Assembly (NCBI GenBank): GCA_903865895.1
Contig: CAIPLM010000157.1
Span: 1 to 44,767, forward strand
Direction: 5' to 3'
DNA: 44,767 nt
Source of the DNA: an uncultured Rhodospirillales bacterium
GTDB lineage: Bacteria > Pseudomonadota > Alphaproteobacteria > Acetobacterales > Acetobacteraceae
Of the stretch, positions 27,805 through 36,131 are shown in pieces (positions within the stretch are counted from its first letter, which is position 1; each line of letters begins with the position of its first letter). Made by a program: the position numbers and the translations under genes. The notes below the pieces were generated by a model that searched no databases, had not been told where the DNA came from, and saw nothing but the letters and a program-made list of their open reading frames with translations.

Positions 27805-28726
27805 TCGCCGGCAACTCGGTCTGCCCGAGCACCCAGCCCTCCCAGCGCCGGAGCCATGGGTCATCCGGGATGCCGTCCGGCCGGTTGCCCGCCAGCACGT
27901 TGATCACCCCGAGCACGCCGATCGTGGCGTCGAAGCGGTCCTCCCCCGCGGCATCAGCCCCGAACCCTTCGGTGATCGCGGCGTCGAGCGCCCCATCGGC
28001 GCTGGCGCCCAGCCGCTCCATCGCCGCCCGCAGCGGCGCCGCAAGCCGGGCACGATCCGGCTGCCGCCGCTTGCTGCCCCCCATGGCGAGGCCGAGATGG
28101 CGCATCACCTCGGCCGGATAGGTTTCGGCGATCGCGCAGCCATGGCGAGCGAGCAGATAGTTGAAATCCCCCGCGAAAGGCCACAGCGCCGGTGGCTCGG
28201 GGCCCGCCAGCGCCGGGATCAGCCAATCCCGCCACGCCGTGATGGCGGCCTTGCCGGTCTGATTGGCGCCGAGCGTCCAGAACAGCGGCGCCCCGGCCGG
28301 GCGGCGCGCGGTCGCCCGGTCGCACAGCCGCGATATCGAGGCCGGCCCAGCCAGCCCAAGCGCCTCGGCATGGGAGGCCCGCGTCATCCCCTTCACCCCG
28401 CGCGCCGGATAGAACGGCCTCCCCCCCGCAACCTCATTAAGCCCGGCGCAAACCGCGAAGAACGCCTGCCGCCCTGCCAAACCCTTGAGAAAGGCCGGGA
28501 AATCTCCCTCCCTCACATGCGCCCGCACATAATCGCGCGGCAGCCCGAGCGGGAAATCCACCCCGATCGCCACCGGCGCCCCCATCGCGCGCAGGCGCGG
28601 GATGAAGCCGGCAAGCTCCCCCACCAGCGCCGGCGCCTCCAGCCGCCACAGGCCGCCATCCCGCCGTGCGGCGACGAACCAGCGCTTGCGCGGGTCAACG
28701 CTCCAGTCGGCGTGGACCGCCAGCAC
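27791..28726 (-). CDS. DUF429-like protein (predicted RNase H-like fold)
   Basis: A 311-aa protein beginning MLAVHADWSVDPRKRWFVAA. Acidic motifs resemble the DUF429 family: HADWSV, AIGVDFPLGLP, ETYPAEVM and EDRFDATIGVLG. These acidic residues suggest a metal-dependent nuclease-like fold, but activity is unproven. Its 3' end overlaps the convergent enoyl-CoA hydratase gene by 14 nt. A small gene ends 3 nt upstream on the same strand. Confidence 0.75.
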   Translation of the reverse strand: MLAVHADWSVDPRKRWFVAARRDGGLWRLEAPALVGELAGFIPRLRAMGAPVAIGVDFPLGLPRDYVRAHVREGDFPAFLKGLAGRQAFFAVCAGLNEVAGGRPFYPARGVKGMTRASHAEALGLAGPASISRLCDRATARRPAGAPLFWTLGANQTGKAAITAWRDWLIPALAGPEPPALWPFAGDFNYLLARHGCAIAETYPAEVMRHLGLAMGGSKRRQPDRARLAAPLRAAMERLGASADGALDAAITEGFGADAAGEDRFDATIGVLGVINVLAGNRPDGIPDDPWLRRWEGWVLGQTELPAISAR

Positions 28727-28729
28727 GGC

Positions 28730-28939
28730 TCAGAGCGGCTTCTGCGCCTTTTCCAGCAGCCGGGCGAAGAAGCCGGGCTTCTTGGGCGGCGGCGGCGGCT
28801 TGGCCGCCTCCTCGCGGGCCCGCTCCTCCTGCAGGCGATCGCGCTCCTTGGCCGCCATCCACTTATCCAGCGACATGCCCGCCTTGGCCGCCCGCTTGGC
28901 CTCATAGGCGCGCTGCCCTTCGCTCATCTGCTTGGTCAT
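28730..28939 (-). CDS. Small charged hypothetical protein
   Basis: A 69-aa soluble protein beginning MTKQMSEGQRAYEAKRAAKA. It has a charged helical middle (LDKWMAAKERDRLQEERARE), a PPPPPKKP hinge and the tail FFARLLEKAQKPL. It looks like a conserved small protein of alphaproteobacteria, with no known role. The start at 28939 is preferred over 28984 because composition becomes protein-like there. It is probably co-transcribed with the DUF429-like gene. Confidence 0.65.
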   Translation of the reverse strand: MTKQMSEGQRAYEAKRAAKAGMSLDKWMAAKERDRLQEERAREEAAKPPPPPKKPGFFARLLEKAQKPL

Positions 28940-29043
28940 ACTATCCTCATGGGCTGGATGTGCGTTTTGGCAGCGCGGCCGCATGGCATCAAGCCGTCAT
29001 TCGGTCCATAACGGCGCCACAACCGCGGGAGATCGAGGGAACG

Positions 29044-29685
29044 ATGGGCAATCTTGACGTGATGACGGTCGCGCTGGTGCGCCTCCTCGGCATCGATCCG
29101 CTCAACATCCCGGTGCCGGTGCAGTTGCTCGGCTTCACCATGTCGGTCCTCTGGATCGCCGGTCTGGTCTGGGTGATCTGGACCTTCCTGCGCTTCGCCC
29201 TCGCCACCGTGTCGGACATCCTCGATGTCCACCAGGCCAAGCACAGCATCGCCATCGCCCGCGGCCTGACCAAGCATGACTTCGACCAGATTCGCCGCGG
29301 CATCAAGGCCTGGCGCCTGCTCCTGGTGCGCTACGGTACCGACGAATACCTCCGCGGCATGGCCAGTGACGCCGATCGCGCCCTCGGCCGCACCCGGTTT
29401 GATGTCATCAACATGAAGCTCGCTTTGTCCAACATCGGCGAGGTCACGCTCACCTGGAACCTCCCGGTGCATCGCCGCCTCGGCACCCAGTTCCGCTGCT
29501 ATATCGACCTGCGGGAGGGCGGCGTCGGCAGTGACGTGCTGACCGGCATGCTCAGCCATTACGACGAGATCCTGGTTCAGCCCCCCGAATCCGCCCATCC
29601 GCAGCGCGTCTACTTCCTGCTCAAGCGCTTCCGCATCGTCACCAGCGCCGACGGGGTGAAGCAGAACATCGTCATGCCCGGCTGA
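29044..29685 (+). CDS. Hypothetical protein with one or two N-terminal membrane helices
   Basis: A 213-aa protein that I do not recognise. Residues about 22-55 are hydrophobic (VQLLGFTMSVLWIAGLVWVI, then TFLRFALATVSDIL), so it is probably anchored in the inner membrane. The remaining ~155 residues are soluble, mixed alpha/beta (FDQIRRGIKAWRLLLVRYGT; YDEILVQPPESAHPQRVYF). The upstream frame from 28666 is spurious. It is 6 nt ahead of the GT9-like gene and likely in one operon with it and the DUF1491 gene. Confidence 0.7.
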   Translation: MGNLDVMTVALVRLLGIDPLNIPVPVQLLGFTMSVLWIAGLVWVIWTFLRFALATVSDILDVHQAKHSIAIARGLTKHDFDQIRRGIKAWRLLLVRYGTDEYLRGMASDADRALGRTRFDVINMKLALSNIGEVTLTWNLPVHRRLGTQFRCYIDLREGGVGSDVLTGMLSHYDEILVQPPESAHPQRVYFLLKRFRIVTSADGVKQNIVMPG

Positions 29686-29691
29686 TCCGCC

Positions 29692-30558
29692 ATGGCACGC
29701 TGCGCCATCGTCAACGGCTTCGGCCGCACGCTGGGCGACAGCATCATCGGCCTGCAGGCGCTCTCCATCGCCATAGCAAGCGGCACCATCCCGCCCCGGC
29801 CGACGCTGTTCCGCCTGCCCGGCCTCTCGCCGATCATCGCCCAGGCCTACGAAGCGGCAGCCGATCTCGCCGAGATCGCCGAACTGCCGTGGGAGGATGC
29901 CACCCGCGCGCGCCCCTTCGCGCCCGCCGCCGCCTTCCCCCAAGCGATCGACATGCGCGATTTCGCGTTTGACCCGGCATTCCGCAGCGTCGCGATGATC
30001 GACTATTTCCTCCGCTGCCTCGGCGTCGATCCCGCCACCGTGCCCGGCGCCGAACGCCGCAACACTTGGCTCGCCCCCCGCCTCCCCGCGAAACCGCATG
30101 GCGCCTACGTGCTGGTCTGCCCCCGCACCGCCTCGGCGCTGCGCAACATGCCGGACGAAATCCACGCCCATATCCTCGCCTGGCTCGCCCGCCACACCGG
30201 CGCCGAGGTGCTGACCCAGGCCACATTGCCGCCCGCTGAAAACCTCGACGCGCTCGGCACGCTGGTCGCCGGCGCCCGCCTGATGGTGAGCGCCGATACC
30301 GCGATGGTGCATCTGGCCGACGCCTTCGCCACCCCCTGCCTCGCCTTCTTCACCAGCCACCGCCCGGAATGGCGGGTGCGGGACTATCCGCGCTGCCATG
30401 CCGAATACCTCCGCCCCGCTGGCCTGCCCGAGGCCCTGGAATTCGTGCGCGACGATGCCGACATCGCCGCCTGCCACGCCGCCTGGTTCGCCCGTGGGGC
30501 CGATCTCGCCTGGCTCGACGCACTGCTCGCCACCGCCTGGAAAGGATCAGCCGCATGA
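29692..30558 (+). CDS. Glycosyltransferase family 9-like (heptosyltransferase-like) protein
   Basis: A 288-aa protein starting ARCAIVNGFGRTLGDSIIGL, like GT9 N-termini that begin with a Rossmann strand followed by GD. The late motif LMVSADTAMVHLADAFATPC is the GT9 signature region (usually SNDSGPMHLAAALG...P). The protein is short for the family and lacks a clear second conserved block, so substrate and activity are open. It is preceded by a membrane hypothetical and overlaps the DUF1491 gene (ATGA). Confidence 0.7.
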   Translation: MARCAIVNGFGRTLGDSIIGLQALSIAIASGTIPPRPTLFRLPGLSPIIAQAYEAAADLAEIAELPWEDATRARPFAPAAAFPQAIDMRDFAFDPAFRSVAMIDYFLRCLGVDPATVPGAERRNTWLAPRLPAKPHGAYVLVCPRTASALRNMPDEIHAHILAWLARHTGAEVLTQATLPPAENLDALGTLVAGARLMVSADTAMVHLADAFATPCLAFFTSHRPEWRVRDYPRCHAEYLRPAGLPEALEFVRDDADIAACHAAWFARGADLAWLDALLATAWKGSAA

Positions 30559-30887
30559 CGGCGCGCGTAAAAGCCGGAATCTGGGTCTCGATGGCGCTCC
30601 GCATGGGCAACGGCAATGGCCGCTACGGCGCCGTGCTGCGCAAGGGCGACCCCGACGCCGGCGGCGTGCTGGTGGTGCTGAGCGCGCGGGCCGGCATGTG
30701 CGTGCTCAACCAGGTCAGCACCGCCGAGGGCGAACCCGCCTGGATGCGCGCCACCGGGGCCGACCCGGTCACCCAGGAGACCGTCGACGCCTATATCGTA
30801 CGGCGCGTTAAGGCCGACCCCGATCTCTGGGTGATCGAGTTCGAAAGCCCGGACCTGCTGCCCCCCTTCGAGGCGAAAATTATCTGA
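30555..30887 (+). CDS. DUF1491 family protein
   Basis: A 110-aa protein. MTARVKAGIWVSMALRMGNG at the start and GDPDAGGVLVVLS in the middle match the DUF1491 family of alphaproteobacteria. Function is unknown. It starts in the ATGA overlap with the GT9-like gene. Its last 8 nt overlap the convergent gene. Confidence 0.85.
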   Translation: MTARVKAGIWVSMALRMGNGNGRYGAVLRKGDPDAGGVLVVLSARAGMCVLNQVSTAEGEPAWMRATGADPVTQETVDAYIVRRVKADPDLWVIEFESPDLLPPFEAKII

Positions 30888-31173
30888 GAGTGTCCGCAAG
30901 CAGCCCCTCCCATTCCGCGTCCAACGGCCCGGTCGGCATCGCCCGCCCGGCACGGCGATACCAATAGGCGGCGTTGGCGAGATCGGGCTCCTTGCGATGC
31001 AAATACGCATGCAGCGCATTGCCCAACGCATCCTCCTGCGCCTGGGCGCATTCATGCGCCTTGGCCCAATCTCCCTTGGCATCCCACCACAGCCCGGCAA
31101 GAGCCTGGCTGATCCCGGCGGGCGGGGCTGACGCGGTAAGGCTGGCGCGGAATTCGGCTTCGGTCATGCTCAT
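30880..31173 (-). CDS. Conserved hypothetical protein
   Basis: A 97-aa soluble helical protein beginning MSMTEAEFRASLT. It contains ALAGLWWDAKGDWAKAHECA and LHRKEPDLANAAYWYRRAG. The repeated aromatic/charged helices resemble a short TPR/Sel1-like hairpin. Starting at 31173 gives an ATGA overlap with the upstream racemase-like gene, which supports co-translation. No function is known to me. Confidence 0.75.
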   Translation of the reverse strand: MSMTEAEFRASLTASAPPAGISQALAGLWWDAKGDWAKAHECAQAQEDALGNALHAYLHRKEPDLANAAYWYRRAGRAMPTGPLDAEWEGLLADTLR

Positions 31174-31820
31174 GCTCCCAACAGGCGCTTCATCTTGCGC
31201 ACCGCACTCTCCGGCGTGGTCAGCACCGTCTTCCCCGTCGCCGCCGCGATCATCGGCGCGGCACGGGCGAGGCTGAACTGCGCCAACGCGATCACGTCGC
31301 AACCGGCGACCGCCGAGGCAGCAGCGGCGGCCTCCCGGTCGTGCCCCTCCCCATCGCCGCGATCGAGCGCGGCCAGCGCGGCGGCCGCAAGGCACGGCAC
31401 CAACCGCACGCCCGGCGCCGCCACGGCGAATTCCGGCGGCATCGAGGCCAACGTTGGCGCAAACGTCGCCATCAGCCCCACCGTCGCGTTCGGCCCGGCC
31501 AGCGCCAGCGCCTCCTCGATCATCGCCTCATTCGGCTTCAACACCGGGATCGGCGCCAACTCCCGCGCACACGCCTCGATGCAGGGCCCGAAGGCCGAGC
31601 AGGTGAACAAAATGCCGTCCGCCCCCGCCCGCATTGCGTACCGCGCCAGCGTGAGGAACCGCTCGGTCATCGCCGGCGTCAGCGCGCCATCCCGCGCGAG
31701 GTCGGCCGAGAGACTGTCATCGAGCAGATTAGCCAACCGCGCCTCCGGCCACAAAGCAGCGAAGGCGGCCTCGATCGGGGCGACGGAGTGTTTCAGGGCG
31801 TGGATCAGGGCGATGCGCAT
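31170..31820 (-). CDS. Asp/Glu racemase-superfamily protein, second cysteine absent
   Basis: A 216-aa protein of the aspartate/glutamate/hydantoin racemase superfamily. The first catalytic cysteine fits ILFTCSAFGPCIEA. ATVGLMATFAPTLASMP is the usual central segment. The second cysteine site reads DVIALAQFSLARA, with no Cys, so a two-base racemase mechanism is unlikely and a lyase/isomerase or non-catalytic role is possible. It is co-directional with the small hypothetical downstream. Confidence 0.75.
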   Translation of the reverse strand: MRIALIHALKHSVAPIEAAFAALWPEARLANLLDDSLSADLARDGALTPAMTERFLTLARYAMRAGADGILFTCSAFGPCIEACARELAPIPVLKPNEAMIEEALALAGPNATVGLMATFAPTLASMPPEFAVAAPGVRLVPCLAAAALAALDRGDGEGHDREAAAAASAVAGCDVIALAQFSLARAAPMIAAATGKTVLTTPESAVRKMKRLLGA

Positions 31821-31918
31821 GGGGTTTCCGGGTTGCGTCTTGACGTTGTGTCTTGACTGGGCACGAACACTACCGGTCTACCAGCGGCGGTGAAACCGCT
31901 TTCCCGGAAGGACCGGCG

Positions 31919-32497
31919 ATGCTGCACAAGATGTATCAGGGCGTCCTCGCCCTCGCCGCACGGCCGCGGGCACCCTGGTGGCTGGCCGCCATCAGCTTCG
32001 CCGAAAGCAGTTTCTTCCCCATCCCGCCCGACGCGCTGCTGGTGCCGATGGCCCTCGCCCGGCCCGATCGCGCCTGGCGCTACGCGGCGATCTGCACGGT
32101 GGCCTCGGTGCTCGGCGGCATCCTCGGCTACTACATCGGCTACGCGCTGTTCGACGTGCTGGCGACCCCCCTGCTGCGCGCCTACCACTACGAGGCCGCC
32201 TTCGCCCGCTTCAAGGACACCTATGCCGAGTACGGCCTCTGGGTGATCCTGGTGAAGGGCCTCACCCCGATCCCCTATAAAATCGTCACGATCGCCTCCG
32301 GCGCCGCCTCCTTCAATTTCCCCATCTTCCTCGCCGCCTCCGTGGTCACCCGCGGCGCCCGCTTCTTCCTGGTCGCCACCCTCCTGCATTTCTATGGCGA
32401 ACAAGTCCGCGAGTTCATCGAGCGCCGCCTGACCCTGGTGACCAGCCTGGTCGCCGCCGGCATCGTGTTCGGCTTCGTGGTGCTGAAACTGATCTAG
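31919..32497 (+). CDS. YqaA/DedA-type membrane protein
   Basis: A 192-aa inner-membrane protein with about four to five helices. The family core is AISFAESSFFPIPPDALLVP, then ILGYYIGYALFD, and KGLTPIPYKIVTIASGAASF, which matches the VTT/SNARE-associated Golgi (DedA) domain. DedA proteins act as lipid or undecaprenyl-phosphate flippases and in envelope homeostasis. GGAAGG-like site GGAAGGACCGGCG precedes the ATG at 31919. The frame is open upstream to 31853 without family similarity. Confidence 0.88.
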   Translation: MLHKMYQGVLALAARPRAPWWLAAISFAESSFFPIPPDALLVPMALARPDRAWRYAAICTVASVLGGILGYYIGYALFDVLATPLLRAYHYEAAFARFKDTYAEYGLWVILVKGLTPIPYKIVTIASGAASFNFPIFLAASVVTRGARFFLVATLLHFYGEQVREFIERRLTLVTSLVAAGIVFGFVVLKLI

Positions 32498-32512
32498 GCC
32501 CCAACCGGGCAC

Positions 32513-32612
32513 ACCTCTCCCCCGCCGGAAGCCTCCTCCCGCCGCTGCCCACATCCGCCCTTGGAAAAGCCTCCTCCACCCGCGGGGCGGAGAGGGTTGG
32601 GTGAGGGGGGCA
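32513..32612. repeat. Dispersed pyrimidine/purine-arm repeat
   Basis: CTCTCCCCCGCC-like sequence at the left and GGCGGAGAGGGTTGGGTGAGG at the right form imperfect arms, with AAGCCTCCTCC occurring twice between them. This type of CTCTCCC...GGAGAGGGTTGGGTGAGG element is common between genes in GC-rich proteobacteria (recalled, not searched). It lies between yqaA and the hypothetical gene at 32603-33016 and appears to run into the 3' end of the latter. Confidence 0.55.
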
Positions 32613-33016
32613 GCCGCGATCCAACCCGCCAAGCCACCCCCGCCGGTACATCGCCCGTCCTCCGTACACGGCTCCGCCGCCAGCACAAAGGCGCGCGGCC
32701 GGCGTACCCGCGTCGGCCATATGGCGCAGCGCACCAACGCCCGCCGCCCGGCATCCCGCGCCACGCGCGCGATCTCCGCCGCCTTCCCCACCATCCCCGC
32801 ATCCGCCCAGAATGCCGGGTCGGCGACCATCGCCGCATACCGCTCCGCCTTCGCCAGTTCCCGCGCCACACCCCGATGGTGCCGATGCCCCTCCCCCAGC
32901 GCGTCCAGCCGCCCCCGCAGCCTCGCGATCCGCCGCGGCAGGGCGGATTCCACCATCAGGATCAGGCGCAGCACGAGGCGGCGCAAAATCTCCTGAAGGG
33001 TTGGGGCGGGCGGCAT
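32603..33016 (-). CDS. Hypothetical basic protein, 3' end undefined
   Basis: It starts at the ATG 33016 (MPPAPTLQEILRRLVLRLIL) with a GAGGAG ribosome site and a good promoter upstream. The credible part is about 120-138 residues, very Arg-rich and helical (RRIARLRGRLDALGEGHRHH; ELAKAERYAAMVADPAFW). The frame then enters the dispersed repeat at 32513-32612 (LTQPSPPRGW) without a stop and stays open to 31805, antisense to the whole yqaA gene. The natural end was therefore probably lost when the repeat arrived, or the gene is decaying. Function is unknown. Confidence 0.4.
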
Positions 33017-33045
33017 CGGGGGCTCCTCTGGCTGTTCATCTCCAG

Positions 33046-33074
33046 AACATAATGCCAACAGAGACTAAAGTCAA
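33046..33074 (-). promoter_or_regulatory. Promoter of the 32603-33016 gene
   Basis: On the minus strand TTGACT (33074-33069) and TATGTT (33051-33046) are 17 nt apart, with an A/T-rich tract upstream of the -35. The palindrome GACTAAAGTC (33063-33072) overlaps the -35. It resembles the layout of the promoter at 22418-22453. Confidence 0.5.
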
Positions 33075-33123
33075 CAAGAAGGAGAAAAAATTTCTTCTCG
33101 ACGCGGGTGAAATCGCCCCCCCC

Positions 33124-35229
33124 TCAGCGGAAATCCGCCGACGTCAGCCCGGTCACACCCTGGAACAGGATATGGGTGCCGTCCGACAGCGTAAGCCTCT
33201 CATCCCCCCCGGCAATCACCGCGCTCGACAGCGCCGCCGCCGCCTCGCCGGCGGGGAAGCCGAACAGGCTGATAAAGTCGTGCACCTCGGTAAAACTCTG
33301 CACCACGGCGTTGGCCACCACGCCATGGCGGAACGCGAACTCGTCGATGAAGCCGCCGCCGATCAGCGTCGAGGTCCCGGCGGCCGGCTCCAGGATGGTC
33401 GGGCCGATGCCGCCGGACAGCGTATCCCCATTGCCGCCGCCGATCAGCAGGGCGACGCCGTAGGTATAGGAGTTGTAGCCTGCGGCGGTCCCCTGCATGA
33501 TATTGCCGCCGGCCGAGCCGCCGATGAAGGCGCCGCCGCCGAACCCAGCCCGCACGGTGACGGCCGGCCCGGCGCTGATGACGGTGGCGGCTCCAGCGTA
33601 GTAACCGTCATAATTCACCGCGCCATAGCCGAACACCACGAGATCGCCGCCCCCGCTGCCGGAGATTGAGAGCGTCTGAGCGGGGCTGCCGACCACGGTG
33701 GTGGTGCCGCCGGTCGGCATATTCATCGTCACCTGACCGCTTTCGGTGAACACCAGCGAACTGGCTGAACTCGAGACCGTGCTGCTGCCACTGCCGGTCA
33801 CCAGCGTGTCAAAGCCGCCGAGATAGACATTGGCATTCCCGCTGCCGAGGAAAATCAGGCCCGTGCTGGGAAAGGCCGTCGAGATGGTGTCACTCCCGGC
33901 GCCCCCCAGCACCGTACCGGCACCGCTGCCGTAATACGTGGAGCCGGCATCGCTGAGGAAGGTGGTGGCGGCGCCCGAGGTGGAGACATAATCCGATGCC
34001 GTGCCACCCACGATCGTATCGGCGCTGACCGATACGACGGTACTGCCGAGCACGCCGAGCCGCACAAAGTTGCTACCCCGGCCTGTGGTGATAGTGTCCG
34101 CCCCGTTGAAGGCGCGGATGGTATTGTTCCCATCACCCAGCGCAATCGCCTGGCTCCCGGCCCCGGCCGGCAAAGTGACGGCATTATCGGCGCCACCCGC
34201 GAAAACGCTCCCGGCCCCAAGCCCGCCGGTGAAAGTAAGCCCGCCCCCTCCGGCCAGCACAATCTGCCCATCCGCGTCGCCACCGGTGACGGTCATGGAG
34301 ACGGGCGCGGAAAGGTTGCTGATGAAGGCGGTCGTCGGGGCGCCGGGCCCGGTGGGCAGCGTATAGTCGCCGGGCGAGGCGGCGATGATCTCCAGCGTAT
34401 TCCCCGCGGGGATCGCCGGGACGCTGGCGCCGGGATAGAGCACGAAGGGCGAGGCGCTGCCATTGGCAACGGCGGCATTGAGCGGCTCGATCGCCGCCTG
34501 CACCTGGGGCGCCAGCGTGGCGCTCGCGAAGGCCACATTCACCGTGCTCCCCGCCGCGCCCATGACGGTGACGAAGGCGGCCACCGCAAGCGTGGTCTGC
34601 TGCACCATCGTGCCGCCATTGCCATCCGGCGTGAGAAGGAAGGTGGCGCCAGGCCCAGTTTCGGTTTCGATGACGGCCGAGCCTGTCGCGGTGGGGACGA
34701 CAATGCCGTAGCCGGCATCGACGGTGGCGAAGCTCGCGATGGCAACGACGCCAACCAGATCGACAGCCTCGTTCAGATTGGGCTGGGCGTAGTAGTATGG
34801 GTCGCCCTCGAATTGAATGGGGTTGTTCAGGTTTGCGCCGACATTGTCGATTTTCAGCACGGTCGGCGGGCCGAGTTGCCAAGTGTTGTGCAAGGTGATG
34901 ATGCCGTGGCCCGCAGCATCGGGAAATGCCACCTCCAGCGTTCCTGCACCGGTGAAGGTCACCGCGCCACTGGTAGTCGTAGGGGTATCGAGGACGAAGG
35001 TGCCGCCGCCGTTGCTGATGTTGAGCGTATATTCGCCGCCCAACGGCTGCGTATTCGTCCCGAGCGTCAGTGTGTGCCCCTGAGTGACACCATTCAGATT
35101 GATGGCGCCAGCGAGGAAGAAATTGGCCGTCAAGGTGATAAGATAGTCAGCCGCGGGCGCTTGCCCGATGGCAGCGGAGGCCAGAAGCAAATCGTGCTGG
35201 CTCCGAACGTCGAAATTGGTCACGGGCAT
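33124..35229 (-). CDS. Secreted repeat protein, RTX/hemolysin-type-like
   Basis: A 701-aa Gly/Ala/Ser/Thr-rich protein with almost no Lys or Cys. The first 20 residues are not a Sec signal. Many short beta-helix-like repeats occur (ALGDGNNTIRAFNGADTI, TVLGGAGSDTISTAF, FLGSGNANVYLGG, IGGGNGDTLSGG). They resemble degenerate RTX GGxGxD repeats. The C-terminus SDGTHILFQGVTGLTSADFR resembles the uncleaved end of type I secretion substrates. It is therefore probably exported by a T1SS as an adhesin- or surface-type protein. No T1SS genes are nearby. Confidence 0.75.
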   Translation of the reverse strand: MPVTNFDVRSQHDLLLASAAIGQAPAADYLITLTANFFLAGAINLNGVTQGHTLTLGTNTQPLGGEYTLNISNGGGTFVLDTPTTTSGAVTFTGAGTLEVAFPDAAGHGIITLHNTWQLGPPTVLKIDNVGANLNNPIQFEGDPYYYAQPNLNEAVDLVGVVAIASFATVDAGYGIVVPTATGSAVIETETGPGATFLLTPDGNGGTMVQQTTLAVAAFVTVMGAAGSTVNVAFASATLAPQVQAAIEPLNAAVANGSASPFVLYPGASVPAIPAGNTLEIIAASPGDYTLPTGPGAPTTAFISNLSAPVSMTVTGGDADGQIVLAGGGGLTFTGGLGAGSVFAGGADNAVTLPAGAGSQAIALGDGNNTIRAFNGADTITTGRGSNFVRLGVLGSTVVSVSADTIVGGTASDYVSTSGAATTFLSDAGSTYYGSGAGTVLGGAGSDTISTAFPSTGLIFLGSGNANVYLGGFDTLVTGSGSSTVSSSASSLVFTESGQVTMNMPTGGTTTVVGSPAQTLSISGSGGGDLVVFGYGAVNYDGYYAGAATVISAGPAVTVRAGFGGGAFIGGSAGGNIMQGTAAGYNSYTYGVALLIGGGNGDTLSGGIGPTILEPAAGTSTLIGGGFIDEFAFRHGVVANAVVQSFTEVHDFISLFGFPAGEAAAALSSAVIAGGDERLTLSDGTHILFQGVTGLTSADFR

Positions 35230-35273
35230 GGCACCGGCCTTTGCGCTTCACGTTACGCGGCCAGCCTAGCAGA

Positions 35274-36128
35274 TTATCGCCCCCGCTCCATCACCCCCAC
35301 CGCCACCACCGAGGCCACCACGATCGAGCCGCCGATCAGCGTCGCGCTGCCCGGGTCCTCGCCAAACACAATCCACACCGCAATCGGCGCCAGCACCGTC
35401 TCCAATACCGAAAGCAGCCCCGCATCGGCGGCCGGGATCAGCCGCACCCCCGTGGTGAACAGAATGAGGCCCAGCCCCATCTGAAAACTGCCAAACAGCG
35501 CCATCACCGCCATCTGCCAGCCCGGCAGGCTCATATTCGCGAAGCCCACGGTGCTGAGCCCGACGATGAGCAGCGCGAACACCGTCGCCTCCGTGGTCGG
35601 CACATCCGGCCTGGCGCGGGCGAGCACCACGGTCACAGCGTAGCTGATGCCGCACACCGCGGCGACCCCAACCGCCCACAGCGAGCGCAAATCCGGCGCC
35701 CCGCCGACGATCACCAGCACGCCGGCGAAGGACACCAGGATGGCGATGAACTTCCCCCGCGTCACCCGCTCGCCAAGCAGGAAAAACGCCAGCCCCGCCG
35801 CAATCAGCGGCGCCGCCGCCTGGAAAATCAACGTCGTGGCCACCGAAGTAAGGCTTAGCCCATAGATGAAGCTGATCATCGAGAGCGCGAAACACACCCC
35901 CATCGCCACGCCCGCCACGCCCAACCGCAGAAACCCGGTATAGAGCCGCCGCCCGTCCCGCCACGCGAGATAGGCCATGATCGCCATGCTCGCGTAAACC
36001 GAGCGCCAGAACAGCGTCGTCCAGGGGTCAATATCGACGATGCGCGCCAGCAGCCCGGCGCTGGACCAGATGATGGTGGCCGCCGTGACCAGGATAACGC
36101 CGCGGCGGTAGGTGGGGTCGAGGGACAT
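35274..36128 (-). CDS. EamA/DMT-family exporter
   Basis: A 284-aa inner-membrane protein of ten hydrophobic segments in two EamA halves. It opens YRRGVILVTAATIIWSSAGL, and the first-half end [20 protein letters not shown] matches the typical P-LIA---G GE+ pattern. The second half ends LSVLETVLAPIAVWIVFGED. Such proteins export amino acids or other metabolites. It begins 4 nt after ruvX ends, probably in one operon. Confidence 0.92.
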   Translation of the reverse strand: MSLDPTYRRGVILVTAATIIWSSAGLLARIVDIDPWTTLFWRSVYASMAIMAYLAWRDGRRLYTGFLRLGVAGVAMGVCFALSMISFIYGLSLTSVATTLIFQAAAPLIAAGLAFFLLGERVTRGKFIAILVSFAGVLVIVGGAPDLRSLWAVGVAAVCGISYAVTVVLARARPDVPTTEATVFALLIVGLSTVGFANMSLPGWQMAVMALFGSFQMGLGLILFTTGVRLIPAADAGLLSVLETVLAPIAVWIVFGEDPGSATLIGGSIVVASVVAVGVMERGR

Positions 36129-36131
36129 GGT

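Noticed and set aside
28936-30477. 513-aa minus-strand open frame opposite the membrane hypothetical and GT9-like genes
   Set aside because: It is Gly/Ala/His-rich shadow sequence without motifs and is antisense to two better candidates.
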